Source: a virus. Taken from it: 53,143 nt of DNA. This document shows, piece by piece, positions 7,936 to 16,694 of the stretch; position 1 is the stretch's first letter; the number at the start of each line of letters is the position of its first letter. Under the pieces are notes generated by a model. It saw nothing but the letters and a program-made list of their open reading frames with translations. It did no database searches and was not told where the DNA came from. Location: positions 1 through 53,143 of IMG/VR virus record IMGVR_UViG_3300039412_000400; one strand, written 5' to 3'. Made by a program: the position numbers and the translations under genes.

Positions 7936-8376
7936 ATGGGAAAAAGACCTAACAGGAGCGATCATTATCAACCATTTTTTCTTGAAACAGCTTACTCAAA
8001 CGACATGATGGAGTCTTTTTGTAACGAAGATAGTCTTTCTGTAAGACTAAATCCATTTCAATATAATGAAGATCTAATCGATCTGGAAGATCAATTAAAA
8101 GAAGAGTTTTGGAGAATAGTAAATACTCTGCTAACAGATAGACAACGAGATGTTCTTAGGCTATATGCTGACGGTTATACTCAGATGGAAATCGCAAAGA
8201 AGCTAAATGTAAATCAAAGTAGCATCACCAAATCAATTCACGGTAACGTAGATTATAAAAATGGGAAAAGGGTTTACGGCGGAAGTGAGAAAAAATTAAA
8301 AAAGATTTTACAGACCGACACTAAGATAGCGGAAATATTAGATAAAATGACACAGCTCAGAACAGAAAAATGGTAA
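7936..8376 (+). CDS. sigma-region-4-like transcription factor
   Basis: A 146-aa protein with a clear helix-turn-helix at about residues 67-101 (LTDRQRDVLRLYADGYTQ then EIAKKLNVNQSSITKSI), the layout of sigma factor region 4 and related activators. No region 2 is visible, so it is not a full sigma factor. It may bind a promoter and recruit RNA polymerase, as phage late or middle factors do, which would fit the two promoter classes in this window. ATG 7936 is chosen over TTG 7930 because AAGGAG (7923-7928) is seven bases before it. The leader carries an inverted repeat that could be its own operator. Confidence 0.75.
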   Translation: MGKRPNRSDHYQPFFLETAYSNDMMESFCNEDSLSVRLNPFQYNEDLIDLEDQLKEEFWRIVNTLLTDRQRDVLRLYADGYTQMEIAKKLNVNQSSITKSIHGNVDYKNGKRVYGGSEKKLKKILQTDTKIAEILDKMTQLRTEKW

Positions 8377-8425
8377 ACGGTCTGTAAATTATTTTGTAGT
8401 CGCTTGATAAAAAGACGAAACATAC

Positions 8426-8433
8426 GTTATATA
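8426..8433 (+). promoter_or_regulatory. GTTATATA promoter before HNH gene
   Basis: GTTATATA with TATATA at 8428-8433 and a TTGATA 18 bases upstream (8404-8409). The gene's ATG is 8 bases after the box with no Shine-Dalgarno, the same spacing as at 5095. Confidence 0.5.
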
Positions 8434-8440
8434 TGTAAGT

Positions 8441-9490
8441 ATGAAGACATGTAAATCTTGTGGAATAACAAAAGAATTAGACAATTTTTCCAAAAATAAA
8501 CGAGAGCCAGACGGGCTGCAATCGCGCTGTAAAGAATGCTGCAAGCAATACCGAGAACAAAATAAAGAGAAAAATAAAAATCGCGATGTTACTCAAATAA
8601 CGTCCCTAGAATGCACTAAATGTGGATTAACTAAGGACGTTATTTATTTTTCTACAAAAGAAAATGGTCCTCGCGGATTTGATTATTGGTGTAAAGAATG
8701 TCGCAAGAGTTATCTTTCTCAATACAGAGATGATAATGCAGAAAAAACAAAAGAATATGATCGTAAAAGGATCGCAGAAAGGATTCAGTGGCTTCAAGAA
8801 TTAAAATCTGATACTCCGTGTATGGATTGTGGCCAAATATATGAGCCATATTGTATGGATTATGATCATGTGCCTGGCCGTGGTCAGAAAATTAAAAGTG
8901 TTACTAGAATGGTGTTGGATAATACTCCAAAAGACAAGATTTTAGAAGAAATTAAGAAATGTGATTTAGTATGTTTATTGTGTCATAATAAAAGAACATT
9001 TGATCGTTTCAATGAAACGTTGGGAACAACTAGAAAATATAAACCACATCAATTACGAAATATCAATATGATAAATACATTTAAGACACAACCTTGTGCT
9101 ATGTGTGGCAAACAATATGAATCATATAATATGCAAATTGACCACATTGATCCGACCACTAAATTATATGACGTGTGCAATCTAAAAAACTTTAAGGTTT
9201 CTACATTATTGGCTGAACTTGCTAAATGCCAAGTTTTATGTGCATTATGTCATCGTAAAAAATCTATTACAGAACAAAAAGAAGATAAATATTCCGAGCC
9301 ACGAGATAAGCCACCAAAACGAGTAGAATTATTTTATGATCCGATAACTAATACAAAAGAGTGCGGCCTATGTCATCAAATTAAAAATGCAGAACAATTT
9401 AGAAAAAGAAAAGACACAACATCAGGTTTAGATACCTATTGTAAAGAATGTTTTAACAAATATAGACGAGAAAGAAGACAATATGAATGA
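8441..9490 (+). CDS. HNH endonuclease with two HNH domains and three zinc fingers
   Basis: Likely free-standing homing endonuclease (349 aa). In order: two N-terminal zinc fingers of the form CxxCGxxK...F...CKEC (about 4-34 and 57-87), a first HNH module (PCMDCG..., YDHVPGRG, then CLLCHNKRT, about 125-190), a second HNH module (PCAMCG..., IDHIDP, then CALCHRKKS, about 216-280), and a third finger of the same CxxC...CKEC type at the C-terminus (about 312-343). Duplicated HNH in one chain is unusual. Codon use is very AT-rich. A GTTATATA box lies 8 bases upstream and no Shine-Dalgarno is present. It overlaps the next small gene by 8 bases. Confidence 0.85.
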   Translation: MKTCKSCGITKELDNFSKNKREPDGLQSRCKECCKQYREQNKEKNKNRDVTQITSLECTKCGLTKDVIYFSTKENGPRGFDYWCKECRKSYLSQYRDDNAEKTKEYDRKRIAERIQWLQELKSDTPCMDCGQIYEPYCMDYDHVPGRGQKIKSVTRMVLDNTPKDKILEEIKKCDLVCLLCHNKRTFDRFNETLGTTRKYKPHQLRNINMINTFKTQPCAMCGKQYESYNMQIDHIDPTTKLYDVCNLKNFKVSTLLAELAKCQVLCALCHRKKSITEQKEDKYSEPRDKPPKRVELFYDPITNTKECGLCHQIKNAEQFRKRKDTTSGLDTYCKECFNKYRRERRQYE

Positions 9491-9731
9491 AGATCATAAT
9501 CATACGCGTCCAGTAAGTTATGAAGACGATTGTGAAATATGCCAACAAAAAGCTTTTATTATAAGAGAGTTTTTTAGAATATTAGAAATACCGGTGATAA
9601 ACTCAAAAAGTATAAGCGGTGCACCATCATCAGATATAAGATTAAATGGCCATATGCTATATAATATATTAATGGATGAAGAGAAACTTAAAATACTTGT
9701 CTCAAAACTAAGACTAAAAGCATTCTGGTAA
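9483..9731 (+). CDS. small hypothetical protein
   Basis: An 82-aa protein starting inside the end of the HNH gene (8-base overlap). The N-terminal part has a His/Cys cluster (H5, H7, C17, C20) that could bind a metal. The rest is a small alpha/beta body. It is the last gene before the strong terminator at 9762-9794. No family recognised. Confidence 0.55.
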   Translation: MNEDHNHTRPVSYEDDCEICQQKAFIIREFFRILEIPVINSKSISGAPSSDIRLNGHMLYNILMDEEKLKILVSKLRLKAFW

Positions 9732-9761
9732 TAATATAAAAGTTTGAACTAAACAGAATTG

Positions 9762-9794
9762 GCCCTCGTGGTAAAAAATCACGAGGGCTTTTTT
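9762..9794 (+). terminator. strong intrinsic terminator ending the replication block
   Basis: A 9-bp perfect stem (9762-9770 with 9780-9788, GCCCTCGTG arms) is followed directly by six T. It separates the replication block from the structural block. Confidence 0.93.
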
Positions 9795-9834
9795 GTGCCA
9801 AAAAATTGGCATATGTTTGACATAATACTACATG

Positions 9835-9850
9835 GTAATATTTTTGCAAT
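9835..9850 (+). promoter_or_regulatory. late-class promoter motif before structural operon
   Basis: GTAATATT-TTTG-CAAT fits the motif [GCA][CT]AATA[AT]T-N4-[CT]AT found before other structural units. A TTGACA at 9817-9822 lies upstream and TATAAT at 9850-9855 downstream, but their 27-base spacing is too long for a sigma-70 pair. Confidence 0.45.
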
Positions 9851-9948
9851 ATAATGTAATAAATACGGGCTCGCCAATAAAAAACAGAATAAGGTATCAA
9901 TATTCCTCTATTTAAGATAGGATATAATTCTGTGCAACAGGAGACATA

Positions 9949-10539
9949 ATGTCGAAATTTAGTTTAGATTACTCAGATCTGGCAAACAAAATCGTTAAGA
10001 GAGCATATCGTCTGTCAGACGTTAAAGATCAATTAGAAACCGTAGCTTTCGACATAGTTCGTTTCAAGGATGCCGATAAAGGTGCCGAGCTATGGCAAGT
10101 TCAGAGCGCTGATGATGGCGATTATATTGTCGCTCTATATGATGATACATCAGAGGCCGAGCTTGAAAAGACGGCCGGTAAAGCTAAAGAATGCAACTGC
10201 GGTCATGATAAGAGAGAGCACAAGGATGATGGATGCACAAAATGCAAACATTGCAAAAAGTTTAGGCCATTATCTGATGAGATCTCTGAAGAAGAAATGA
10301 AGGAGTGGGGCGTAAAATCCACGAAGAATGGTAGCTTCTTACAAATCTCTTATAAGGGAGACCCCATTATCAAGATGTCTTCTGCACAACTTGGCATTCC
10401 ACAAAATGAACTACACCTGGCAGAGCACTATTTGCCAGAAAAATTAGCGACAAATAAGTCGCTGGTTAAAGCGCTTCTAAAAGAGCTGAATGATATTGCG
10501 CGCTCAGAACTTTTTAAGAGATATCCAGAACTGGTTTAA
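9949..10539 (+). CDS. zinc-knuckle protein, structural operon
   Basis: A 196-aa protein. The middle holds a dense Cys/His cluster (CNCGHDKREHKDDGCTKC followed by HC, about residues 83-105) that would bind zinc. The C-terminal half is compact and helical. GGAG precedes the start. It heads the long operon to 20471, so a virion or assembly role is likely from context. I do not recognise the family. The first 40 residues are basic and helical, like other proteins in this operon. Confidence 0.7.
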   Translation: MSKFSLDYSDLANKIVKRAYRLSDVKDQLETVAFDIVRFKDADKGAELWQVQSADDGDYIVALYDDTSEAELEKTAGKAKECNCGHDKREHKDDGCTKCKHCKKFRPLSDEISEEEMKEWGVKSTKNGSFLQISYKGDPIIKMSSAQLGIPQNELHLAEHYLPEKLATNKSLVKALLKELNDIARSELFKRYPELV

Positions 10540-10556
10540 CGGAATATAAGGTGAAC

Positions 10557-12164
10557 ATGAGTTTCGACAAAATACATCAATTGGTCAATTCTTTAGCGAA
10601 AGAGCTTGACAATAGTCAAAAGCTTGCGACTCCATTTCTGGCTTCCAAGCTATCTAAGTATGCCGCCTTATATCCTCAAGATAAAACGCTTGGTAGTATG
10701 AGCAGAATAATTACAGATATGGTTGATCATAATAAGATGTTCATCTGTAAATCAGACCTGAAATCGCTCTATCATCAAATGCACTCATATGGAACGCATT
10801 TTGCTGAGCTATTTCAGACAGAACTTGGCGAAGCTCCTCCAGAGCCAACTGTAACGTTTGCTAAGACGGCTTCACCAAAAGAGATTGATCAATATAGCTC
10901 GGCCGATCAAGTTCTCGTAAATGCACTGGAAAGCGTTTTTGACAAGAATGTCCCATTGAAGATGTATTCTAAGAAACTTGCTGATAAGGCTCTTAAATCT
11001 GTGGCAACTACTTTTGATGCATGGAATATGTCTCCGACTCAGCTTGCTGTCGTTGAAGGTAATGATCGTTTTCTTGTTATTAAAGCCGACTATGAAACTC
11101 CAAAGGGCGTTACAAGTCTTTATGTTCCCGTTGAGGTCGCAAAGAATGATGTAATTGATCCAGAGATTTTTATGGGAAACAAAGGCCCGCAGCCACTTGA
11201 TAATGCAAATATTAAAGCATATGTAACACAACAGGCGGGCGTCAAAAATAAGATTGCCGCAAAAGACATCCTTAATGTTCTTGTTACTGCTGCCGCAGAA
11301 AAACGAGACATTAGTTCTGCCGAGATGGCGGTCATTCGTCTCAATGCTGCACGTAAAAATGATACAGAGTTTGCAGCTAATCAGGTCGGGAGTTTTGAGA
11401 CATTTGCCGCTCCAAAGCCAGATGTTCAGCTTCCAAAACATGATGAGTTTGAGTCGTTTGAGAAGCAATTTACAACTCCAAAGGGCGTTGCTGCATGGCA
11501 ATTTGGCGCAGAAACTGTTGCACTTGGTCGCACAAGTCTTGCTCGCGAATTAACTTCTTATGGTTTCACAAGCCCACAAATTGTTGTTACGGGCAGCGAT
11601 AAAGACACAATTTTCTATGGCGTGTCGCTTGATACAGGTAAGGCTGCGTTTGTTGTTCCCATTAAGATTGCAGATGGCAAAAAGCTTATGGCCCCAACCG
11701 TATTACTTTGCAATGGCTCGCTAGCCTCATTTGATAGGACAAGTATTAATGAGCTTGTTAGCACAAACAAGAAAGATACCAAGATTGCTGCCGTTGCTTC
11801 AACAATGGCAAGTCTTAAACCAAGCGAAATCCTTAATAATCTGCGCGATGCATTAGCAGAAGGTAATCTTCCAAAGGCAGAGGATGCGCTTAATGTTCTT
11901 GCAAAGTCTGGCGATGAAAAAGCCTATGCAACAGCATTTGCTATTTATATGCAGGGCTTGGCCGGAATTACAAAGACCGCCTCAACAGAATGCTCGCGCA
12001 TGATTAAGAGTGCAGTTAGCGAATATCCAATCTGCTCACATACCGGGCTTCCTATTAATAAGGTGTATCAGGATAAGGACGGTAATTGCCGACCACTATA
12101 TCGCAAGGGCATGGATGAGACATATGAAGGTGCCTCATTTATGAACGCCAAGATTTTTGGATAA
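10557..12164 (+). CDS. putative virion protein with internal duplication
   Basis: 535 residues if started at ATG 10557; GTG 10551 is an equally possible start because GGAA lies six bases before it. The protein contains two related segments: one with LAVVEGNDRFLV then SLYVPVEVA and FMGNKGPQPLD (about residues 165-230), and one with IVVTGSDKDTIFYG then AAFVVPIKIA and LLCNGSLASFD (about 340-410). Both share the order beta-strand, VP[VI]x[VI]A, then a loop and helix, so a domain has been duplicated. Similar segments join to basic helical ends. No enzyme motif is visible. It lies in the long virion-protein operon. Confidence 0.72.
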   Translation: MSFDKIHQLVNSLAKELDNSQKLATPFLASKLSKYAALYPQDKTLGSMSRIITDMVDHNKMFICKSDLKSLYHQMHSYGTHFAELFQTELGEAPPEPTVTFAKTASPKEIDQYSSADQVLVNALESVFDKNVPLKMYSKKLADKALKSVATTFDAWNMSPTQLAVVEGNDRFLVIKADYETPKGVTSLYVPVEVAKNDVIDPEIFMGNKGPQPLDNANIKAYVTQQAGVKNKIAAKDILNVLVTAAAEKRDISSAEMAVIRLNAARKNDTEFAANQVGSFETFAAPKPDVQLPKHDEFESFEKQFTTPKGVAAWQFGAETVALGRTSLARELTSYGFTSPQIVVTGSDKDTIFYGVSLDTGKAAFVVPIKIADGKKLMAPTVLLCNGSLASFDRTSINELVSTNKKDTKIAAVASTMASLKPSEILNNLRDALAEGNLPKAEDALNVLAKSGDEKAYATAFAIYMQGLAGITKTASTECSRMIKSAVSEYPICSHTGLPINKVYQDKDGNCRPLYRKGMDETYEGASFMNAKIFG

Positions 12165-12181
12165 AACGCGAGGTCGAAGTA

Positions 12182-13252
12182 ATGAGAATCGAAAACATTG
12201 GAAGGATATTGGCAATAAAGTATGCCCAACAACTTCCATCTAATATAGATAAGCAAGGAGTTCTTGAAGACATTGCAAGAGATGTCAAGGGTGCGTTGCA
12301 GTCTTATGTTTTCGATACCACATCAAAAAATCCTATTATTCAATATTTAGATAGACGAGGTTATGGTGGAACAATTGATCTTTTTGTTAAATATCTAATT
12401 AGCGAATCACTGACACTATATACAAAGATAGATGAATTAATAAAAGAGCCAGTTCAAGATCGTCTTCTTATGATTATGATGAATATTAAAAACGATATTC
12501 TTCAGGGTAAAAAAGCTGTTGTTGAGGCATTAAAACATTCTCTAAAATTAAATAATGAATCATCGCGTAATGAAGCAAATAGACTTGCAAGTAAATTTGA
12601 CATTACTGTGACTAACTTAGCAGATAATTTAACTCGAAAAGGTAGAATAGTTTATAAGTATTGCTCTCCAGAGTTCCAAGAGATTGCTGCAGATATAATA
12701 AAAGCCAAGGTTGAGTCGCAAAGAATGCCACTTACAAAAATGCAGCTTTTCATTTTTGCACATACGCCAGTTGCAGAAAAATATGGGCTTACATCTATTG
12801 AGATTTTGCAGAGACTTCTAGAAGATCCTGAAATGCGTGAAAAACTAACAACAGTTATCAATGCAGTTCATAGGGGGCATAATTTTCCAAAGAATGGGCC
12901 AGAAATTTTGGAAGAAGCGCAGGCAATAGCAAAACGAATGCAAATGCAACAGCCAAATAAAACTCTTGAGCTACCAGAAGGTGATTTTAGAGAGGCTCTT
13001 AATGTTTTTGTAGATCCTGCTGAGCGTGCATCGCATGTTGGCGTAGATGCTAAAAAACGTTTAGAAGAAGAGCGAGCTATTGAATCTGGCGGTCCAGAAG
13101 GCTCCGGTGAAACAGAAACTATGAGTCCAGAAGAACTTGAGCAAAAAATTCAAGAACGAGATGAGCTTGCAAGAAAAAACCAAGAACAACTTAACAAACC
13201 AAATAAGGAAAGAAGTTTCCTTCTTGATCAACTTTTGAGGATGAACCGATGA
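12182..13252 (+). CDS. hypothetical helical protein, structural operon
   Basis: A 356-aa, almost wholly helical protein with a charged C-terminal coiled region (about 300-350, rich in E, Q, R and K). No metal site, signal peptide or membrane span. GAGGTCG upstream (12170-12176) supports ATG 12182. It overlaps the next gene by ATGA. A head-completion or scaffold role would suit the position before terminase and portal, but nothing in the sequence proves it. Confidence 0.68.
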   Translation: MRIENIGRILAIKYAQQLPSNIDKQGVLEDIARDVKGALQSYVFDTTSKNPIIQYLDRRGYGGTIDLFVKYLISESLTLYTKIDELIKEPVQDRLLMIMMNIKNDILQGKKAVVEALKHSLKLNNESSRNEANRLASKFDITVTNLADNLTRKGRIVYKYCSPEFQEIAADIIKAKVESQRMPLTKMQLFIFAHTPVAEKYGLTSIEILQRLLEDPEMREKLTTVINAVHRGHNFPKNGPEILEEAQAIAKRMQMQQPNKTLELPEGDFREALNVFVDPAERASHVGVDAKKRLEEERAIESGGPEGSGETETMSPEELEQKIQERDELARKNQEQLNKPNKERSFLLDQLLRMNR

Positions 13253-13962
13253 GAACCGCAGAATTATTACAAGCTATGGCTTCATGGCTAGAAAGCCCAA
13301 ATAATGAAGCAATGTTATTGGCCGAGAATGATGAGAAGGCACTTAAGGTTGTTGCCGAATCTTGTGTTCTTGCTGCGGCATTACTAAAATCCGCCGCTGA
13401 AGAAGTTGATTTAATCGAGCCACAGCCCGAATCACTTCTTACACCAGAGGCAATTGAACAGACCGCTGCAATTGCTACCGCGTTTGATGCATCTGGTGAT
13501 CCACAACTAAAAAAGATGGCATCCGTTTTGGATGAACTTCTGCTTACAATTGCGGCTCCACCAAACGCACTCGCTCAAATCAAGCAAGCCGAAGATGACA
13601 GAATTGAACAGCTTCGTAAGAGATATGAACAACCACGCAAAGATCTACATGAATACAACAAGATAGGCGTTTCTGAACAGGCAATTGATAAGAGTAATTT
13701 TGCGAAGCCTCAGACAATAAATGAACGTCCGCTACAAACTCGCACATGCCCAGATCATCCGGGAGCACAGATGTCAAGAGTTGGCGAGCACATGTTTCAG
13801 TGTGATTTAGATAAGAAGCAATACAATTATGAAACTGGATATACTTTAGAGAACGGCGAGCACGTGCCAGGCGGATCGGTTGATTTGCAAACCGGTGATC
13901 AGAATACTCCATTCCATGCGATTTTTGATACAAGACAAGGGCGATTGGGCTACAATAGCTAA
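13249..13962 (+). CDS. putative virion protein with C-terminal CxxH/C module
   Basis: 237 aa. The N-terminal half is helical and Ala-rich. The C-terminal 80 residues contain TCPDHPG, then VGEHMFQCDLDKKQYNY, then GYTLENG and VPGGSV. That order (Cys-Pro-x-His near a later Cys, followed by Gly-rich turns) looks like a small zinc-stabilised beta module used in phage structural proteins. It overlaps the preceding gene by ATGA, so it is translationally coupled. Function unknown. Confidence 0.68.
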   Translation: MRTAELLQAMASWLESPNNEAMLLAENDEKALKVVAESCVLAAALLKSAAEEVDLIEPQPESLLTPEAIEQTAAIATAFDASGDPQLKKMASVLDELLLTIAAPPNALAQIKQAEDDRIEQLRKRYEQPRKDLHEYNKIGVSEQAIDKSNFAKPQTINERPLQTRTCPDHPGAQMSRVGEHMFQCDLDKKQYNYETGYTLENGEHVPGGSVDLQTGDQNTPFHAIFDTRQGRLGYNS

Positions 13963-13983
13963 TATTCACTTTTGCTAACTATC

Positions 13984-14007
13984 TATAATATTGTATCTAT
14001 TTTGACG
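13984..14007 (+). promoter_or_regulatory. weak candidate promoter inside structural operon
   Basis: TATAAT (13984-13989) overlaps a degenerate late-type motif ATAATATT-GTAT-CTAT (13985-14000), and TTGACG (14002-14007) follows. The 68-base gap before 14031 is one of the few spacers in this operon, so an internal promoter is plausible. Confidence 0.3.
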
Positions 14008-14030
14008 TATTATTTTATACAAAGGTCAAA

Positions 14031-14789
14031 ATGAACAAAACTGTAGTCCGTAAGATACTTGACCATCCTGATAGGGATGAGATAGTTAATAAGCTAATGT
14101 TAGATATTCCAGAGAGCGATATCAATGAGTGGCTTGCGGAAAAATATACAAACGTTAATGAAGCAAAGTTTGTATTAACCGAGAAAAATATTAAAGCATT
14201 TAAGGATAATTATTTAGACATTTATAGAACAATTCAAGACGATATGCACAAAACAAAATTGGCTGTTGTCAATAATGCAGAAGAGCAACTGGATTTGGCC
14301 GTCAAAAATAATCCGGCTTATAAGAGCAAGATTATGGAAGCTGTTGGTAAAGAGATTGACGTTCGCCAAATGGTTGCACATTTATGTGCTGCTATTGAAA
14401 TTCGTGTTGGACAGGTTTTTGATGAAATTCAGAATGATCCAAGAAATATTAATACCAAAGTTGACCGCCTCCTAATTGATTATGCCGAAGTTCTTGGCAC
14501 TATTTTAGAAAAGTATTACAAGTTTACAGAAAATCCTGCAGACCAAGTTATACAACATAATGTAACATTACAGGTTGTAGATCAGCACGTATTGCTTGTT
14601 CAAGAATGTATTCGTGAAGTTTTGCAATCTTTGGACCTTGAGAGTTCTATGTTGTTCATGGATCTATTTACAGAAAAAATGGCCAAGCTTAAGCTGCCTG
14701 CGCCAGAATCTGTAATGAACTCTGATACTAAGCTTGCTGAAGCAAAGGTCTTAAGCGAAACCATTAACAAAAAGCTAAATAGCAAATAA
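14031..14789 (+). CDS. hypothetical helical protein, structural operon
   Basis: 252 aa, mainly helical with no hydrophobic span, no cysteine cluster and no known motif. AAAGG (14021-14025) precedes ATG 14031. It stands after one of the operon's few spacers and four bases before the next gene. Function unknown. The even spread of charged and aliphatic residues suggests a coiled or helical-bundle structural protein. Confidence 0.68.
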   Translation: MNKTVVRKILDHPDRDEIVNKLMLDIPESDINEWLAEKYTNVNEAKFVLTEKNIKAFKDNYLDIYRTIQDDMHKTKLAVVNNAEEQLDLAVKNNPAYKSKIMEAVGKEIDVRQMVAHLCAAIEIRVGQVFDEIQNDPRNINTKVDRLLIDYAEVLGTILEKYYKFTENPADQVIQHNVTLQVVDQHVLLVQECIREVLQSLDLESSMLFMDLFTEKMAKLKLPAPESVMNSDTKLAEAKVLSETINKKLNSK

Positions 14790-14793
14790 AGAT

Positions 14794-16689
14794 ATGTCAA
14801 TAATAGATAAGCCATCAAAAAAACAATTAGAAAAATGGATGCATGATTGGATTGCACATGAATCTCCAGAAACGCCAGAAGAAGACGAGCGCGCCCGGAA
14901 GATTATTGAGTTTTTTGAGCAATATGGCATCACATTTGACAAGTTTAATCCAAAGAACTTTTCTATTTTTGATTCCACGGCATATCCCAATTATGATCAG
15001 TATGCTTATATACCAGGACAACACGATGTTAGAAAATGGCTTATGGCAGTTAAGAATATGCAATATATGCAAAAATCTGGTATGCCATATCGAGAAGCTA
15101 TTCGTGAATCAACCAAAGGCTGGAAGAAAATGGAAATCTATGATTTCCTAAATTGGCTAAAATATTATGAAGAAGGCACTCATATGAAATACAAATTTGC
15201 TCAATCTTATTATGTAAATGATTCTATGCCAGGATATTTTGTTCCAATTAGGCAGGACGTATCAAATGCAGATGACGTTGCTCCAGCTGATTTTGAGGCT
15301 GACCAACAAGCCGCACAGGAAAAGGAAGAAAAGAAACAAATCATCGCTCAACAGCGCAAAAAGATTCTAAGCAGACTTGACTCTATTAGAAAAATGTTGC
15401 GTTCAGAAGATGGCCGCACATTTGCCGGTGATGAACTTGAAACATTATTAGAGGCTATTCACACTTTAGAGAAAAAAATTAGCACATTAAACAAATTGAG
15501 CACGTCAATTCGTCTTTATGAAGATATGATTGTTCGTGAAGCTAATGTTCTTTACAGTAAAGGATTTAATAAGGCGGCTGATGCGCTATATACCGCAGCA
15601 CAAACGCCAGGAGCATCAGGGCAACAATTATCAAAAGGCCCACAAGCAGAACAAGATGCCCCGCCTCCATCAGCTCCACCTCCATCAGCGCCACCTGCAA
15701 TACCATCTGGCGAAGGCCAGACAGGAAGCTCTGGAGCAGTAAATGAAACACCAGCTGGAGTTGGCGCTCCAAATCCACAGTCACCGTCGGGTGGTGCAGA
15801 AACAACGCCAGAATCAAAGGGCCAAGAAATAGCTGTTGAAGATCCGCAGCCAATCGGTATCAAACAATTTATTGATGCAATGAATGGCCAAGAAGGAAAA
15901 ACAATAGAAGAAGAACATGCGACCGATGATGATTTAGAAGTTGAAGATGCCGATGATCAATTATTGGTTACAGAAGCGCAGGCTTTACCACCAAGACCAC
16001 CAGAAGCTGTTATGGAAGATTTGCCATTAACAGATGATCCTGCGCCCGCAAGAGGCAAACCAGCACAACTTCCAAGAGATCCGTTCATTGCAAAAGCTCC
16101 AGCTACAAAACCAGCAGTTCCATTTACTATGGATGAAGAGCCGCTGGAAGTTACTGAAGACGATCTTGAAACTCCAAAAGAAAAAGAAGCAGATAATGTT
16201 ATCCCAACAACCTCTAATTTTGACGTTAAAATAGATAAGGTTCTTGCCAGTGTAACTTTGGAAGATATCGTTTCAGAACTTGAAGATTTGGCAAAAGTAT
16301 TTAAGGTTAGGGAGATTCCACGAAGATTGGCGCTTGTTGATGTAATGTTAGATAGCAAGGGGCTTGCCTCATTCTTCCCACAATTATCTGAAGCCCAGAA
16401 TAAGAGTCTTGAAAGCAATAACTATATCTCAACTCGTATTGAAGATATACTTGCAAAGTTGCGCGGTGCCCTTGAAACAAAAGATATCGATCTTGAAGGT
16501 AAAGAACAGGAAGCAGCAGTAGATGCTTCTGGAGTTAAAGCCAAGTTACAAGAAGATGCCGCAAAAGAACAGCAACGAAAACAACAGCGTAAAGAACAGT
16601 CAGAAGCTGAATTGGCTACTCCCGAAAAAGAAACTCCAGAAATAGATATGGGCGAACTGGCAGGCCCAGTCGCAAGACCAATAGGTTGA
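14794..16689 (+). CDS. large putative virion protein with proline-rich linker
   Basis: 631 aa in three parts. Residues 1-160 form a compact region rich in Trp and Tyr. A helical part follows that includes a short helix-G-helix motif (YSKGFNKAADALYTA, about 253-267) also seen in other proteins of this window. Residues 290-470 are low-complexity Pro/Ala/Glu linker. The last 160 residues are helical and end in a Gln/Lys/Glu-rich coil. No enzyme motif is seen. The linker composition and position fit a head or scaffold protein, by inference. Confidence 0.68.
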   Translation: MSIIDKPSKKQLEKWMHDWIAHESPETPEEDERARKIIEFFEQYGITFDKFNPKNFSIFDSTAYPNYDQYAYIPGQHDVRKWLMAVKNMQYMQKSGMPYREAIRESTKGWKKMEIYDFLNWLKYYEEGTHMKYKFAQSYYVNDSMPGYFVPIRQDVSNADDVAPADFEADQQAAQEKEEKKQIIAQQRKKILSRLDSIRKMLRSEDGRTFAGDELETLLEAIHTLEKKISTLNKLSTSIRLYEDMIVREANVLYSKGFNKAADALYTAAQTPGASGQQLSKGPQAEQDAPPPSAPPPSAPPAIPSGEGQTGSSGAVNETPAGVGAPNPQSPSGGAETTPESKGQEIAVEDPQPIGIKQFIDAMNGQEGKTIEEEHATDDDLEVEDADDQLLVTEAQALPPRPPEAVMEDLPLTDDPAPARGKPAQLPRDPFIAKAPATKPAVPFTMDEEPLEVTEDDLETPKEKEADNVIPTTSNFDVKIDKVLASVTLEDIVSELEDLAKVFKVREIPRRLALVDVMLDSKGLASFFPQLSEAQNKSLESNNYISTRIEDILAKLRGALETKDIDLEGKEQEAAVDASGVKAKLQEDAAKEQQRKQQRKEQSEAELATPEKETPEIDMGELAGPVARPIG

Positions 16690-16694
16690 AATGA

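Noticed and set aside
9817-9855. TTGACA and TATAAT as a sigma-70 promoter
   Set aside because: The spacer is 27 bases, far from 16-18. The late-class motif between them is a better candidate.
9688-9900. 70-aa minus-strand frame in the spacer
   Set aside because: Crosses the terminator at 9762-9794, and has no ribosome site or promoter motif.
10872-11501. 209-aa minus-strand frame
   Set aside because: Fully inside a strong + strand gene, with composition of a complement and no start signals.
15552-15863. Overlapping minus-strand frames rich in Gly/Ala/Pro
   Set aside because: Complement of the proline-rich linker codons of the + strand gene.
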